NCBI GenBank assembly: GCA_965153455.1
Contig: OZ234498.1
Span: 16,864,001-16,928,000, forward strand
Reading direction: 5' to 3'
DNA: 64,000 bases
Source of the DNA: Sphagnum compactum
Lineage: Eukaryota; Bryophyta; Sphagnopsida; Sphagnales
Positions within the stretch are counted from its first letter, which is position 1. Each line of letters begins with the position of its first letter. The translations under genes and the position numbers were made by a program. A model generated the notes under the pieces. It had not been told where the DNA came from and made no database searches. It saw only the letters and a program-made list of their open reading frames with translations. This document shows, piece after piece, positions 25,980 to 37,388 of the stretch.

Positions 25980-26640
25980 CGCTAATAACAACAAAGTTTT
26001 TGATAAAACATCTGTAAAATTGTGCCAGGTAATTTCCCTTCTTTGAAAACAATAAAACTCAATATCATTCTTGAAAATACCATAAATGCACATTTGTCTA
26101 GATTCAGAATAATGCCATATTCTTTGCACTTTTGAAAACATAATCTAAGCTTTTGTAAATGCCTTTTCATGTCACTATACACTGTAAAATCATCTACAAA
26201 TATCTTCATAAAACTACCCAAATATTCTCTTAATGTTTTGGTAACACCTTTCTGATATGTTGGAGGTCCATTTTTCACTCCAAACGGCATCACCTACCAT
26301 ATAAAAGCCCCCCAATTATAACAAATGCAATCTTGTACTTGTCCTTTAAAGCTATAAAGATTTTATGATATCCTGAATATCCATTTAAGAAATAATATAC
26401 TTCATACCCTACTACTATGTTCAACATTTCATCTGTGAAAGGTAATGGGTATGGATCTTTTTTCATGGCTGCATTTAGTCTTCTAAAATCTATACAAATT
26501 CTCAATTTGCCATTTTTCTTGGGTACTACTACTATGGGTGACAACCATGTAGCCTCCTCTTCAAATTGAATAAATCCAGCTGCTAACAACTTGTCTATAT
26601 CTTGTTTGACTGTTGTAGCATAATTTGGATTTAATCTATA
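25980..26640 (-). pseudogene. G1 reverse transcriptase
   Basis: The finger/palm motifs are visible: 'WLSPIVVVPKKNGKLRICID', 'FRRLNAAMKKDPYPLP' and 'MPFGVKNGPPTYQ', followed by the catalytic 'FVDDFTVYS' (YVDD box with Phe first) and the thumb motif 'LNLDKCAFMV'. The first segment (26,290-26,589) and the second (25,982-26,293) lie in different frames, so a frameshift falls near 26,290. Confidence 0.87.
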
Positions 26641-27299
26641 CCTGGCTTAATGTGCCAGTGGTATAGTAATGTTCAACTCAATTCTATGTTGTGCCAACTT
26701 TGGTGGAATCCCTTTTAAATCTTTGTATGTTCATGCAAAAACATCTTTGAATTCCTTCAACAGTTGCTCTAGTTTCAACACCTTGCTCTTTCTAACTATG
26801 CATTAATTTTCACCATCTATGGTTTTACATTAATTCTTAGATTGAGCTTCATCAATTGTTAATCTTTAGTTAATGTTCATCCAACTACCTGCAATTCCTT
26901 TGCTTTGATTTTTGCTAGAATTTCATTCGCTACAACATTCCCTAGTTGATGATTGTAGTACGTCTCCAAATATAACTTGTCCTCCAGAGCTACTTCGAGC
27001 TCATATCTGTTGCCAACTATCTTCTTCTCTATGCTTTGTACTTCAAATTCTTACTATGAAATAATAATCTTCACATTTATTTCCATGATTTCCACATCTG
27101 TAGTTTTCACAGATTGAATTGTTTCAAGTAAATTGATTATTCCTATTGAGAACAATTATGGCTCTATAGCAAAGATTATATCTTCTTCTTCATCTATGAT
27201 GCCATTTTGATAATCGTAGCACAGAAACACTTCTAGTCTTCTAACTTCACCCCCCAAATGTTTGGTGACTTTAATTGTTCTAATTGTGCCATTCCCTTA

Positions 27300-27620
27300 T
27301 ATGATAACAGAGAGACTCCCCCAATCATGTGCCACTTTAGCATCCTTCAACCATGGTTTCCACAACAACATGGAATAACTAGAATGTACCACACTATTTT
27401 GAAGTACAATAAATGTAGTTATTTAAGGAATGTCATGAACATATATCTTCAGATCTCTGATGAACCCCATTAGTTTTGTGGTTGTTTGATCTGTCATCCT
27501 CAAATTATATGGTGTAGGTTTAGGCATTGGAAGCCCCAACCTCAATTTCAATTGTTCTGTGATAATATTAACTCCAGAACCTCCATCCAACAACACATCC
27601 TCTATTGTATTCTTCCCAAT
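27300..27620 (-). pseudogene. G1 aspartic protease
   Basis: The minus-strand frame contains 'DVLLDGGSGVNIITEQLKL' followed by 'LGLPMPKPTPYNLRMTDQT'. DGGS replaces the textbook DSG/DTG, a variant common in plant gypsy elements. Further on, the frame approximates a '...LL-PWL-DAKVAHDW' block. It would have processed the polyprotein. Confidence 0.75.
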
Positions 27621-28053
27621 CTGTACTTGGATAACTGCCCATATGATTATCTATTGCTATAATAGTTGTCCCTACCTTTGGTACTGAAGAACCAACTTGT
27701 TTTTCTGTGGTTATTCTACTTACATTCTAAGTTTTCTCTAGTTTTAGCTTACGCCAAAGATATTTTTTTAACTCATGAGCTATTTTAAGTAATTGTCCCA
27801 AGCTCAAAGTATAACTTGTTTCTAGCATCCACTTACCAATGTCCGCAAAAATCTCTTTTATTGTGATCAATTTTTCTTATGAATTCACTAATGTTTAATA
27901 TTTTTGTGCTTCCACAGGAATAGTATTTGACATACTCGGTCAGGTTGTGTTCCATCCCACCATGGATGTGGATGGCCCTTCTGTTTGGGTCTGTGTTTTC
28001 TGAATCTATTGAATTGCCTCCACCATTGACTTCTTCAACTATTTTTCTTTCTC

Positions 28054-29300
28054 CTAGTCAATATCACTTTTTGTTTTTCTTGGCTTTCTATCTTTGAACA
28101 CTTGTTCTTTAGTTATTTTATTTCTTATGGTAACATTAACATCCACTGCATTCACATCTATAGTGATTGTTTGTGTCTTAGCAACAGGTTGAACCTCTAC
28201 TACTGTCATAGATTTCCCATGAAACATCTTCTGCATTTCAACAAACTTTGGACATTCTATCATTTTATGTCCATTCAAACCACAAATGTGGCATGCACAT
28301 GAAGATGTCTTTTGTGATTTTTGACTTGGTTGTGTTGCCTCTATGGTTGCCACCATGGTCAGCTCTTTCTTCTTTTTGCATGTCTCCACATTGTGATCAT
28401 CATGTCTCCACATTGTGATCATCATCCCACAATTTGTGCAATGTTTGTCAGTCTTCCTTGTATTACTTGGTGTTTTTGCTAGTGTCGTCTATTTTGTACT
28501 CTATGGTATTAAAAAGGCACTCCTTGTTTCTACAATAGTCATGCCTTCTTCACACAACATTGTTGCCTTTTTATGTTGTTGTAGTGTTGATCACTTCATC
28601 CTTGTAATCACTATTATGAAGTACGATTGCAAACCCGCTTTAAACATAATAGTCAAAAAATTGTCTATGGTTGGTACTTGTAAACCATGAGCTAGCTTAT
28701 AAATTCGCTCATAGTAAACCTTCAATATCCTCTTGCTTCATGTTCTTCAGCTCCATGTATATTTGTTCGTCATTCTAAGTCTTCCAATGACATTTGCAAA
28801 ATGCTTGTGTAAGCTTTAAAAAAGTAAAGTCAGGAAACTCAGACATGTAATTATGGCACTAATTCAATGGCATATCTCTTAACGTATAATTAAAACACAT
28901 TGAGGATATACTTTTCAAAAGTTTCTAAATTTGCTTTTACTGCAAAATTGAACACTCTGACATGAGCATCTAGATTAACATCTCTTTTGAAGTCAGGATA
29001 CTTAACAGCTACCCTGTTCGACCTAACATAATGGCCATCTCTGTGATTAGGAATTAGTGTAGTTACAACAGATGGTTTTTGATATCCTCCTCTTGGATTC
29101 ATAGCATCTACATTTATGTACCCTTCAACAACCATTGAACTCATTGGTGGTTGATTTACAATCATGTTCACATGAATAGTTATTATTGGATTGGTAAACA
29201 CCATGTGAAGTGTCCCAACAACTCCAATAGCTATTGTTGGTAATGTTGAATTTCGATTCAGATTCCTTCCTGCCAAAACAACACAGAATCCACTACCCAA
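28054..29300 (-). pseudogene. G1 gag with CCHC zinc knuckle
   Basis: N-terminal capsid segments include 'YPDFKRDVNLDAHVRVFNF' and 'ANLETFEKYILNVF'. A CCHC knuckle 'CHICGLNGHKMIEC' (CX2CX4HX4C) lies at about 28,265-28,306. The interval between them (28,430-28,890) keeps gag-like words but has stops. A 22 bp tandem duplication (28,380-28,424) encodes the repeated 'MITMWRHDD'-like segment. Gag packages the RNA; this copy is dead. Confidence 0.75.
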
Positions 29301-29335
29301 TTGTGTTGCAAATCTAATTAATACTCCCCTTTTAA

Positions 29336-29352
29336 CAACAAGTTGGGCGCAA
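29336..29352 (-). other. Possible degenerate primer-binding site of G1
   Basis: On the minus strand it reads TTGCGCCCAACTTGTTG, which differs at four positions from the tRNA-Lys type site TGGCGCCCAACGTGGGG. It lies between the LTR and gag, where a primer site is expected. Tentative. Confidence 0.4.
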
Positions 29353-29667
29353 CAATCATTTCCACTCCTATGGTTATAGCCACATCAAGTGATTGAATAA
29401 CTCCTATTCAAGCTATCACAGGCACGAAAAACCACAAGAATAAGAACTAAACCAAGGACATAATAAGGAAAACAAATCAAAAGAAATGCAAGCCTAAGTT
29501 TAATCCAAGACTAGAAACACAAAGACGTAAGGTAAGAACACGGTATATGTTACAAGATGATTCAAATAGAATCTTATTCTAATAACGTATGAAAACAAAG
29601 GTTATGACAAGAAAATGTACCCAGAAACTAGTGTTGAGCAAATTGAAGGTAATGAAAGGTCCTAACC

Positions 29668-29676
29668 CTATTTATA
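29668..29676 (-). promoter_or_regulatory. TATA box of G1 LTR
   Basis: TATAAATAG on the minus strand, about 330 bases from the LTR start: the expected place for the U3 promoter of a plant LTR element. Confidence 0.6.
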
Positions 29677-29821
29677 CCCCATTGGGGACCTAGCTCAAGG
29701 AAGCCTTCATAAAGGCTGCCACATGTGCACTAACCAAGGAAGCTTCTATAGAGGCTTTCATGTGTGCATCGACCAAAGAAGTTTCTTGAAACTAATAGTG
29801 AACTAAGAGTTAACTAAGAAT

Positions 29822-29937
29822 GATGCAAATGATGATATAAGCAACTATGTTGGTGTAAGTGATGATGCAAGCAACTATGTTGGTGCAAGTGATGATGTAG
29901 GCGACTATGTTGGTGCAAGCGATGATGCAAGTGATGG
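29822..29937. repeat. ~30 bp tandem repeat inside the G1 LTR
   Basis: About four units of 'gatgatgcaagcaactatgt' plus 'tggtgcaagt', with single-base variation. Short repeats in the U3 of LTR elements often act as enhancers; that role here is inferred. Confidence 0.75.
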
Positions 29938-30109
29938 GTGATGGTGGTGTCCGTGATACCAACAAGTTATCTCCGGGTTTTAACAACTACCGTTTCTAAC
30001 ACTATTGGTGAAGTTTTGTTAACTCAAGATTGACAATGTTCCATTTTGTGATTACCCTTTGGTATCCTTTGTGGTGCAGAATGTGGATATGGATACCCTT
30101 TTGGTTCTT

Positions 30110-30640
30110 TGCTCCTAGTTTGAATATGTGAACGAATCTATTGACTCTATGGTCCCAATTGGTTTCTTAACTCCATGCTTCTCAATTTGTTTTGGATTAT
30201 AAAAATTCCTGGTTCCTGTTCATGTGGTTGATCCATTAATGCTCCTGCCACATTCTGTAACTCCACATGTCTAGCAATATTTGTTCCGATGTGAAAATGC
30301 ACAAAAGGAAAATCCATGATTGCATGTCCTTCTTCTTCACAAAATGGACAGACCTTTGAAAGTAATTTGACCATTTTTGAATCCATAGATTCATGATCCC
30401 GTGTTACGGGTATGTACCTTGTTTGATCCAACTCTAGATTCCTTTGATGTGAGTATGACTATGGTATTTCATCCAACACATTCACTTGTGTTTCTGCATA
30501 CTCAAATGTTCATAGGTAATTTTCCTCAATCTCCTCAACCACATCAATATTGGTGTTTTCTTCCAGCTCCTAGTCTTCCACTAGTTTACAGTAATTTAGA
30601 GATGGAGATTGATACACAAACATGGGTTGTATACTTCCTG
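30110..30640 (-). pseudogene. Gypsy element G2 gag relic
   Basis: The minus-strand frame reads 'DQTRYIPVTRDHESMDSKMV' then 'CPFCEEEGHAIMDFPF', a zinc-knuckle-like CX2CX4H in which the last Cys is Phe, then 'ARHVELQNVAGALMDQPHEQ'. Upstream the frame continues with a stop ('VNVLDEIP', stop). It differs from G1's gag, so it is a separate family. G1's LTR abuts it at 30,001, suggesting G1 inserted into G2. Confidence 0.6.
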
Positions 30641-31929
30641 TAACATCCCTTTCTCGGTTAGTCACCAACTTTGGATTTGAAGTTTATTGTAGTTGATTAG
30701 GTATTATAGAAGTCCCTGCTTCGTCTTGATCTCTTCGACTCTGAACCACAAATTATGGTTGAGAAATATATTGCCCCCACACATTTGGGTGAGTCGTCGA
30801 CTTCATTTTTCTTTGCTGATATCTTCGTCTATAACTATGCCTTCTCTGAAGACCCCAGTCCATACTTCACACTGTACCAGTTTTTATGGTGGAAATGAGA
30901 TGTGCCCCTCAATCTTTCCTCTATTTTCAAAACTTGTTTGTCCAACATCAGATTCCGATATGGGGTTTCTGTAAGCCATCTCCATTTTCAAGATTTTTTT
31001 CTGTCTATCTTTCAATAATTTAACGATTTACCTCCAAATCTAATCATCACTATAAACTGTAGGTCACCATTTGATTCATTTTGTTTCACAATTTTTCGTC
31101 TTCAGAGTCTGTAGATCGCTTTATAATCCTTATGATGTCAATCGCTTAGACCTCAGATACTTTCTAACATACCCTTTGAAATTTTGAATTGAAAAAACAA
31201 CACTACTCGTCTAAACACTCTCACACTCTCACCTATAGTATAATAATAGAAATTATAAAAAACCCTTTTCATTATTGTAAAAAAATTAGAAAAAAATTCC
31301 CCACAAAATGGTCGTAAAGAAATGAAATTTAATTCCTACAGAATTGTTCCACACTATAATAATAGATTTGCATTTCACATGTATACATTCATTATTTCTA
31401 CCTTAATTCTCAACACGCTTAACCCTACCATTCATTCAAACACCAAATTCATGGGTATTTCATATAACCAAAATTTGCATTTCAAAATACATTGTAAAAA
31501 AACCTTCACAAACAATATTACAATTCATTTCATCATATTCTAATACTATAGGATATTCACACAAGGATATAAACATAAAATTCACTACAGAAGTCTAGGC
31601 TTCTTTGTATTACTGAAAACATGAATCAAAATTACAATAAAATCCCATGGTTTGTTGAAAAAACTGAAAACAACAATTAAATTTTGTGGTATAATCAAAA
31701 ACAAAATTTGTGGTTTTCTATTACAAGTAACTACAACTCCTCTTATTCTTCCCAAAATTGTGTCGAAGAATGTCCCTTGTTTTCCAAACTCTCCCCTTTT
31801 AGACTGTCCCAAGTCACATCACCATGATTCAAAACCAACAATAATTCAAAATTCAAACTAACAAGGTTCAATAATCAATCCTTATCCTAAATGCCTTATT
31901 CATCCAAAATCATGTACTTGTCCTACCCC
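30641..31929. other. Unrecognised sequence, possibly gypsy leader
   Basis: AT-rich with no conserved protein words on either strand. It lies upstream (minus sense) of the G2 gag, so it may be that element's leader or LTR, but no LTR ends are visible. Confidence 0.35.
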
Positions 31930-32335
31930 CTTAACAACCAACTTTAACCACTTGGAAAAATGTTTGATCATAACTAGAACATATTGGTTATGTCAAGGTG
32001 TCAAATTCAATGGGCCAACAAAATCTAAGCTCCATTGATAACCTAGCCCCATAATCAATAAAGGTTGTAATTGGGATGTTGGTGTGTTGAATGATGCCCG
32101 TATTTGATCACACACCACACATCGAGAAACAAATTGCTAAACTTGTAGTTACATCCCATGCCACTAGTACTATGCATGGAGTAAACTATAGGTCCATCAA
32201 ACCCCAAAATGGCCCAACTCCTCATGAGCATGTTGTACAAGGCTCTCATGCTACTTTAGGTGTGGTACTATATGTACTCGCCCAATTGTCCACACACGTA
32301 ATAAAAAATTACCTCACCATCGAAACCATTTCGCC
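31930..32335 (-). pseudogene. Gypsy element G3 integrase relic
   Basis: One minus-strand frame reads 'HAHEELGHFGV', a stop, 'WTYSLLHA', 'VSRCVVCDQIRASFNTP', then 'GLGYQWSLDFVGPLNLTP', a stop, and 'QYVLVMIKHFSKWLKLV'. This is the HHCC zinc-binding motif followed by the start of the gypsy integrase core. At least six in-frame stops are present. The left LTR of Copia-1 (or a rearrangement) cuts it at 32,339. Confidence 0.8.
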
Positions 32336-32339
32336 TTGT

Positions 32340-32672
32340 TGAAGATTATGATGTAGATGTTAGAAACATAGATAACAATGTGGTAGATAAGTGTTGCAAG
32401 CAATCAAAGACATAGGTAGATTTGAGAGGGCTTGGTGACGACTAGGGTTAGGGTATGGTGGCGGCTAGGGTTAGGCGGCGGCTAGGTTAGGGTTAAGTGG
32501 CAGCTACTTTAGGGTTAGTAGATAGTATATAAGGGTTTGGTTTTGAGGAGTCTTTCATTCTCTCTTTTATGGTTTTTGAGTGCACATAGAAGCTTCAAGC
32601 CTTGTTAGATATTACAAGCCATAGTTTTATGATTGTAACATTTGAAGCATATAACCTTTGTAATTTCCAATA
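32340..32672 (+). repeat. Copia-1 5' LTR
   Basis: 333 bp. The left end is set by the limit of identity with the 3' LTR (TGAAGATTATG...); an alternative start is TGTTAGAAAC at 32,358, which resembles the sister family. It ends TTTCCAATA. It contains a TATATAAG box at 32,526-32,533 and a telomere-like 'ctagggttaggg' minisatellite. Confidence 0.8.
32526..32533 (+). promoter_or_regulatory. TATA box in Copia-1 5' LTR
   Basis: TATATAAG, preserved at 37,566-37,573 in the 3' LTR and as TATATAAT in the LTRs of elements A, B, C and the solo LTR. Confidence 0.65.
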
Positions 32673-32686
32673 GGTTATGGGCCCAC
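32673..32686 (+). other. Copia-1 primer-binding site (initiator tRNA-Met anticodon arm)
   Basis: GGTTATGGGCCCAC directly follows the LTR. Its complement, GTGGGCCCATAACC, matches the anticodon stem-loop of plant initiator tRNA-Met, not its 3' end. The same 14 bases follow the 5' LTRs of A and C. Drosophila copia uses a 5' half of initiator tRNA-Met cut in the anticodon loop region; the same mode is inferred here. Confidence 0.75.
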
Positions 32687-33281
32687 ACATGCGAGTTGCA
32701 TGATTAGAGGTTTGATTGCTTGTGTGCATTGAGAGAGATCTTAAGGGTTTGTGTGTGTTGGATGTGCAAGTTTGCACTTTTGAGGGTTTTGGAAGCGCTT
32801 TTAGAGCCTTGGAGGAGTTTGAAGAGCTTTGGAGGAGCTTTGAGGTTTTGGAGGCCATTTGGAGTTTAGAGGTGCACAAGTGCTTGATTGGTGTTCTTTG
32901 GAGGTATTTGGAAGCATTGGATGTGCATGTGTGCACATTCCAACATTATAAGTCTTGATTTGAGTCATTGAGGTGTATTTGTGCACATTTGATTCATAGA
33001 GCACTTGATTTAAGTTGGTTGAGTGCATTTTGAGTGTTTGAGGAGGCATTGATGCAAGTGGGAGCCATTAAGGGCTAAATTTTGTGATTGGAGGTGCATT
33101 CGTATACAATTGAGCCTTCTAGGGGCTAGAGTGTGTTTATGAGGTGCATTCGTGTGCATTTGAGTGATTGAAACACATTTGAGAGTGCATTGAGGCAATT
33201 GCATGTAAGTGTGCTCATTAAGTACTAATTAGCATTTGGTTGAGCGCATCAGTGGGTAGAGAGGTCGGATTTGAATGCAAA
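32687..33281 (+). other. Copia-1 leader
   Basis: About 595 bp between primer site and gag, rich in G and T, with repeated 'gaggtgcatt(c/t)gtgtgcat'-like words (for example 32,941-33,200). No open frame of note. Confidence 0.6.
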
Positions 33282-36200
33282 ATGGCATCGTTTGAGGGAG
33301 AGAGCGCTAAAGTCATTGACAAGTTCAATGGGGAGAACTTCAACCTTTGGAAGTTCAAGATGGAGATGGTGTTGGCCTCCATGGACCTTTGGGAGATTAT
33401 CGACGGGTCCGAGGAGGCTCCACCATCCAATGCAGACCCCAAAGTCATCAAGGAGTACCAACGGCGCGCGAAGAAGGCCATGTCCACCATTGGCATCAAC
33501 TTGGTGGATAGTCAACTTCACCACATCAAGAGGTGCAAGGGACCCGCGGAGGCATGGAAGACACTTTGCAACATCCACGAAATGCGGAGCTTGTCCAACA
33601 TCCTCTTCATTCGCCGCAAGTTCTTCACGTGTAAGATGCAAGAGGGAGAGGACCTTCTAGACCACATTAACAAGGTCAAGGCGCTTGCGGATCAACTTGC
33701 TTATTTGGAGGTGCCCGTGAGGGATGAGGATGTTGTGATGACCTTGCTTGAGAGCTTGCCACCCTCCTATGAGTACCTAATCACCGCCTTGGAGACCTTG
33801 CCCATGCAACACCTCACCATGGAATTTGTGACCGCACGATTGATGCATGAAGTGTCCAAGAGGAGGGAGAAGGAGCCGCAAGGTGACGATGCGGCGATGG
33901 TGTCAACGCAAGGAAGAGGAGGGACCACATCTACACGCAAAGACACCAAGACATGCTACTATTGTGGCAAATCGGGCCACATTGCACGATTTTGCTTCAA
34001 GGCCAATAACAACAACAAGGAGAAGGAGAATGCCAACAAAGCCAAGGACAATGATGACTATTCCTTTGCAACAAAGGATGGAAACCATTGAAAGGCCATA
34101 TGCAAGTGGATCATGGACTCGGGAGCCACCAAGCATATGACCTCTCATAGAGCCGCATTTGACACGTATGAGGTAATTCTAACACGCAACGTGCATATGG
34201 GTGATGATAGCATTGTTGAGGCAATTGGAATGGGGTCCATCCTTGTGGAAGTGATGGTGAAAGGGCGAACCAAGAAGATTAGAATCAAGGATGTGCTCCA
34301 TGTACCAAAATTGCATACCAACTTGCTTTCGGTGAGCAAAATCTTGTCAAGTGGGTGCAAAGTGCAATTCAACATGACTGAGTGCATTGTGAGGGCATTT
34401 GATGGAGAGGTGATTGCAATAGCGCTACGCAAAGGCAACTTGTATCAAGTGACCTTCACCAAGGTGTGTGAGGTACATGTGGCCAACGTGGCCCAAATTT
34501 CAACAATTGATGGTGCATTGGAGCTTTGGCATCGTCGCCTCGGTCATTTGAACGTCAAAGGTGTGCATGCGCTCCAAAACATGGTGAGTGGTATGAACCT
34601 TGGAAACATGCCTTGCCCTACATCTTCATTTGTTTGTGAAGGGTGCATTGAGGGAAAACAACATCGCAAACCATTTCCAAGCGATGGAGGGATGCGTGCC
34701 ACCAAGCCCTTGGAGATTGTGCATTCGGACGTATGTGGCCCCATGAGGACCACATCCTTGGGTGGTGCAAGGTACTTTGTGACGTACATTGACGACTTTT
34801 CAAGGAAGGTGTGGGTGTACTTGTTGAAGTCCAAAGGGGAGTGCTTGGAGAAGTTCAAGGAATTCAAGGCACTTGTGGAGACACAATCGGAGCACAAGAT
34901 CAAGGTGTTTCGGTCGGACAATGGAGGGGAGTACATTTCCAAGGAATTCAAGCGCTTCTTGAAGGCACACGGCATTGAGAAGCAAACCTCCACACCGTAT
35001 AGGCCTCAACAAAACGGAGTGGCGGAACGTGCAAACCGCACCCTTGTGGAGATGGCGAGGAGCATGCTTCATGCTCAAAACCTCAAGAAGTCACTTTGGG
35101 CGGAAGCAATGGTGAATGCGGCCTACACAAGGAATCGATGTCCATCAAGGGCATTGCCGTCCATCACACCCGAGGAAGTGTGGAGTGGGAGAAAGCCTTG
35201 CATTTCACACATGTGTGTGTTTGGATACATTGCGTATGCCATGGTGCCGGACGAGAAGAGGGGTAAACTTGATGCAAAGGGCACAAAATCCTTGTTTCTT
35301 GGGTATTGTGAAGGCACCAAGGCATATAGGCTCCTGTGTGTGCAATCCAAGAAGATCATCAAGTGTAGGGATGTTGAGTTCATGGAGGATAGCACTAGTG
35401 TCGGCAATGATTTGGAGATGCGTCCAAGTGGGAGAAATGAGACCCCTAATGTGGTGATTGTGGACACATCTTCCAAATCGCCCTGTGTGGATGATGATGA
35501 GGGTGCAAGTGATGCCAAAGAAGATCTAAGCAATCAAGAGGCACCGCCAACCCCAAGGTGTTCATCAACACTTTCAACACCATCTAAAGATGCAAGCACA
35601 AGTGGTGAACAAGAGGGGCAGCCCTCGGAAGAGCGTAGGTACCCCTTGAGGGAGCGGCGACCGCTTGGAGAATGGTGGAAAAACCACATCCTACCCCAAC
35701 AAGATGTGGAACGTGCTAATGTTGCTTGTCTTGATGATCCACTGAATTTGTGTGATGCATTGCGTTCGGAGGATGCAAGCAAGTGGGAGGCGGCCATGCA
35801 AGAGGAGTATGGCTCATTCATGGCCAATGGCACCTGGGAGTTGGTGCCTCTTCCAAAGGATCGCAAGAGTGTGGGATGCAAGTGGGTGTTCCGCACAAAA
35901 AGGGATGCATCGGGCCATATCGTGAGGCACAAGGCAAGGTTGGTGGCCAAGGGGTACTCTCAAGTTGAGGGTGTGGACTTCAATGAGACATTTGCCCTGG
36001 TGGCCAAGTTCACCACCATTAGATGCATGCTTGCAATTGGAGCCGCCATGGACTTGGAGATCCACCAAATGGACGTGAAGACCGCATTCTTGAATGGGGA
36101 ATTGGAGGACATCTACATGGACCAACCGCAAGGATTCGTGCAAGATGGCAAGGAGCACCTCGTGTGTAAGTTGAAGAAGTCCTTGTACGGGCTCAAGCAA

Positions 36201-37388
36201 TCACCGAGAGCATGGTACCAACGCATTGACATGTTCTTCACCCACGAAGGCTTTTTTAGGAGCCAAGCGGACCATTCTTTGTACGTCAAGCAAACGGGTG
36301 AGTACTTGTTGATAGTGATCATCTATGTGGATGATTTGATCATCTTAGCAAGCAATGTGAGCATTTTGAAGTGGTTGAAGTCAAGGCTTGAAGATGAATT
36401 TGAGATGAGTGATCTTGGAGAGTTACACTATTGCCTTAGCGTGGAGTTTGAGAGAGACCGTGCGAACCGCACCATAACCATGAGCTAAAGCAAGTACATT
36501 GAGGAGGTGCTCAAGCGCTTCAACATGGAGGAGTGCAAGCCCATCGGAACTCCGCTTGATGTGAATTCCAAGCTCTTGAAGCTCACGGAGGAGGAGTTTC
36601 AAGGCATTCAACAGGAGATGCAAGGCATTCCATACAAGGCGGCGGTGGGATCATTGATGTATGCCATGGTGGGCACACGGCCGGATCTTGCATTCCCGGT
36701 GAGCATGGTGAGTCAATTCATGTCAAGAGCTGGTCCTTCCCATTGGATGGCGGTGAAACGCATCATGCGGTACTTGAAGGGCACTTTGGATTTGAAATTG
36801 TGCCTTGGAGGCAAGGATGTTAGTTTGAGGGGATATTGTGATGCCGATTGGGGTGGAGATGCAAATGAGCGGCGTTCCACCACGGGGTACGTGTTCTTTA
36901 TTGGAGTGGGAGCCGTCTCATGGAATTGCAAGAGACAACCTACAATTGCCTTGTCTACCACGGAGGCCGAATACATGGCCATTAGTCAATGCACCAAGGA
37001 GGCCATATGGTTGAGGAAGTTGATGGCGAATGTGGGACTTGTGCAAGATGGAGCAACAAGCATCATGTGTGACAATCAAGGATGCATTGCACTTGCAAAG
37101 AACCCTACCCACCACTCTCGCACAAAGCACATTGACATACAACACCACTTCATTCAAGAGAAGTTGGAGAGTGGAGAAATAGGCCTCAAGTATTGCCCAA
37201 CTCAAGATATGGTGACGGATGTGTTGACAAAGGCATTGGCAAAGGAGCGGCATCAAAACCTTACAAGAAGCATGGGATTGGGAGTCTTAGATTACTTGCA
37301 AAGTGGGAGTATTGAAGATTATGATGTAGATGTTAGAAACATAGATAACAATGTGGTAGATAAGTGTTGCAAGCAATCAAAGACATAG
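33282..37388 (+). pseudogene. Copia-1 gag-pol polyprotein (two in-frame stops)
   Basis: I start at ATGGCATCG (33,282) because the related copies start gag with 'MSSFQMES', and homology begins here ('MASFEGESAKVIDKFNGENF'). One frame runs 1,368 codons to a TAG inside the 3' LTR, broken only by TGA at 34,089-34,091 and TAA at 36,486-36,488. Domains: gag with CCHC knuckle CYYCGKSGHIARFC (33,954-33,995); protease MDSGATKHMT (34,113); integrase zinc region and core with Asp (HSDVCGP), Asp (RSDNGGE) and Glu (GVAERANR); RT with YVDD at 36,324-36,335; RNase H with GYCDADWGGD and STTEAEYMA. Odd residues: 'NETFALVAK' for the usual 'FAPVAK'. All catalytic boxes are intact, so loss of function rests on the two stops. 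Confidence 0.9.
37301..37312 (+). other. Copia-1 polypurine tract
   Basis: AAGTGGGAGTAT sits directly before the 3' LTR, as the plus-strand primer of copia elements does. The sister elements carry GAGTGGGAG in the same position. Confidence 0.7.

Larger units (their letters stand above)
24080..30001 (-). mobile_element. Decayed Ty3/gypsy retrotransposon G1
   Basis: Reading right to left it carries one LTR (29,355-30,001), a degenerate primer site, gag, aspartic protease, reverse transcriptase, RNase H and integrase, in the Ty3/gypsy order with integrase last. All genes are broken by stops and frameshifts. No second LTR is visible left of the integrase, so the element is truncated at its 3' end. 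It sits inside a second gypsy gag relic (30.1-30.6 kb). Confidence 0.85.
29355..30001 (-). repeat. G1 5' LTR
   Basis: On the minus strand it begins TGTTAGAAACGGTAG at 30,001. It contains a TATA box (TATAAATAG, plus positions 29,668-29,676) and ends near the presumed primer site. The exact inner boundary is uncertain because no second LTR is available for comparison. About four copies of a ~30 bp repeat lie at 29,822-29,937. Confidence 0.65.

Noticed and set aside
32091-32342. 83-codon plus-strand frame before Copia-1
   Set aside because: Antisense to the gypsy integrase relic, which explains it.
35534-36200. Long open frames antisense to Copia-1 pol (128-138 codons)
   Set aside because: Mirror frames of the real pol coding strand; no own motifs.
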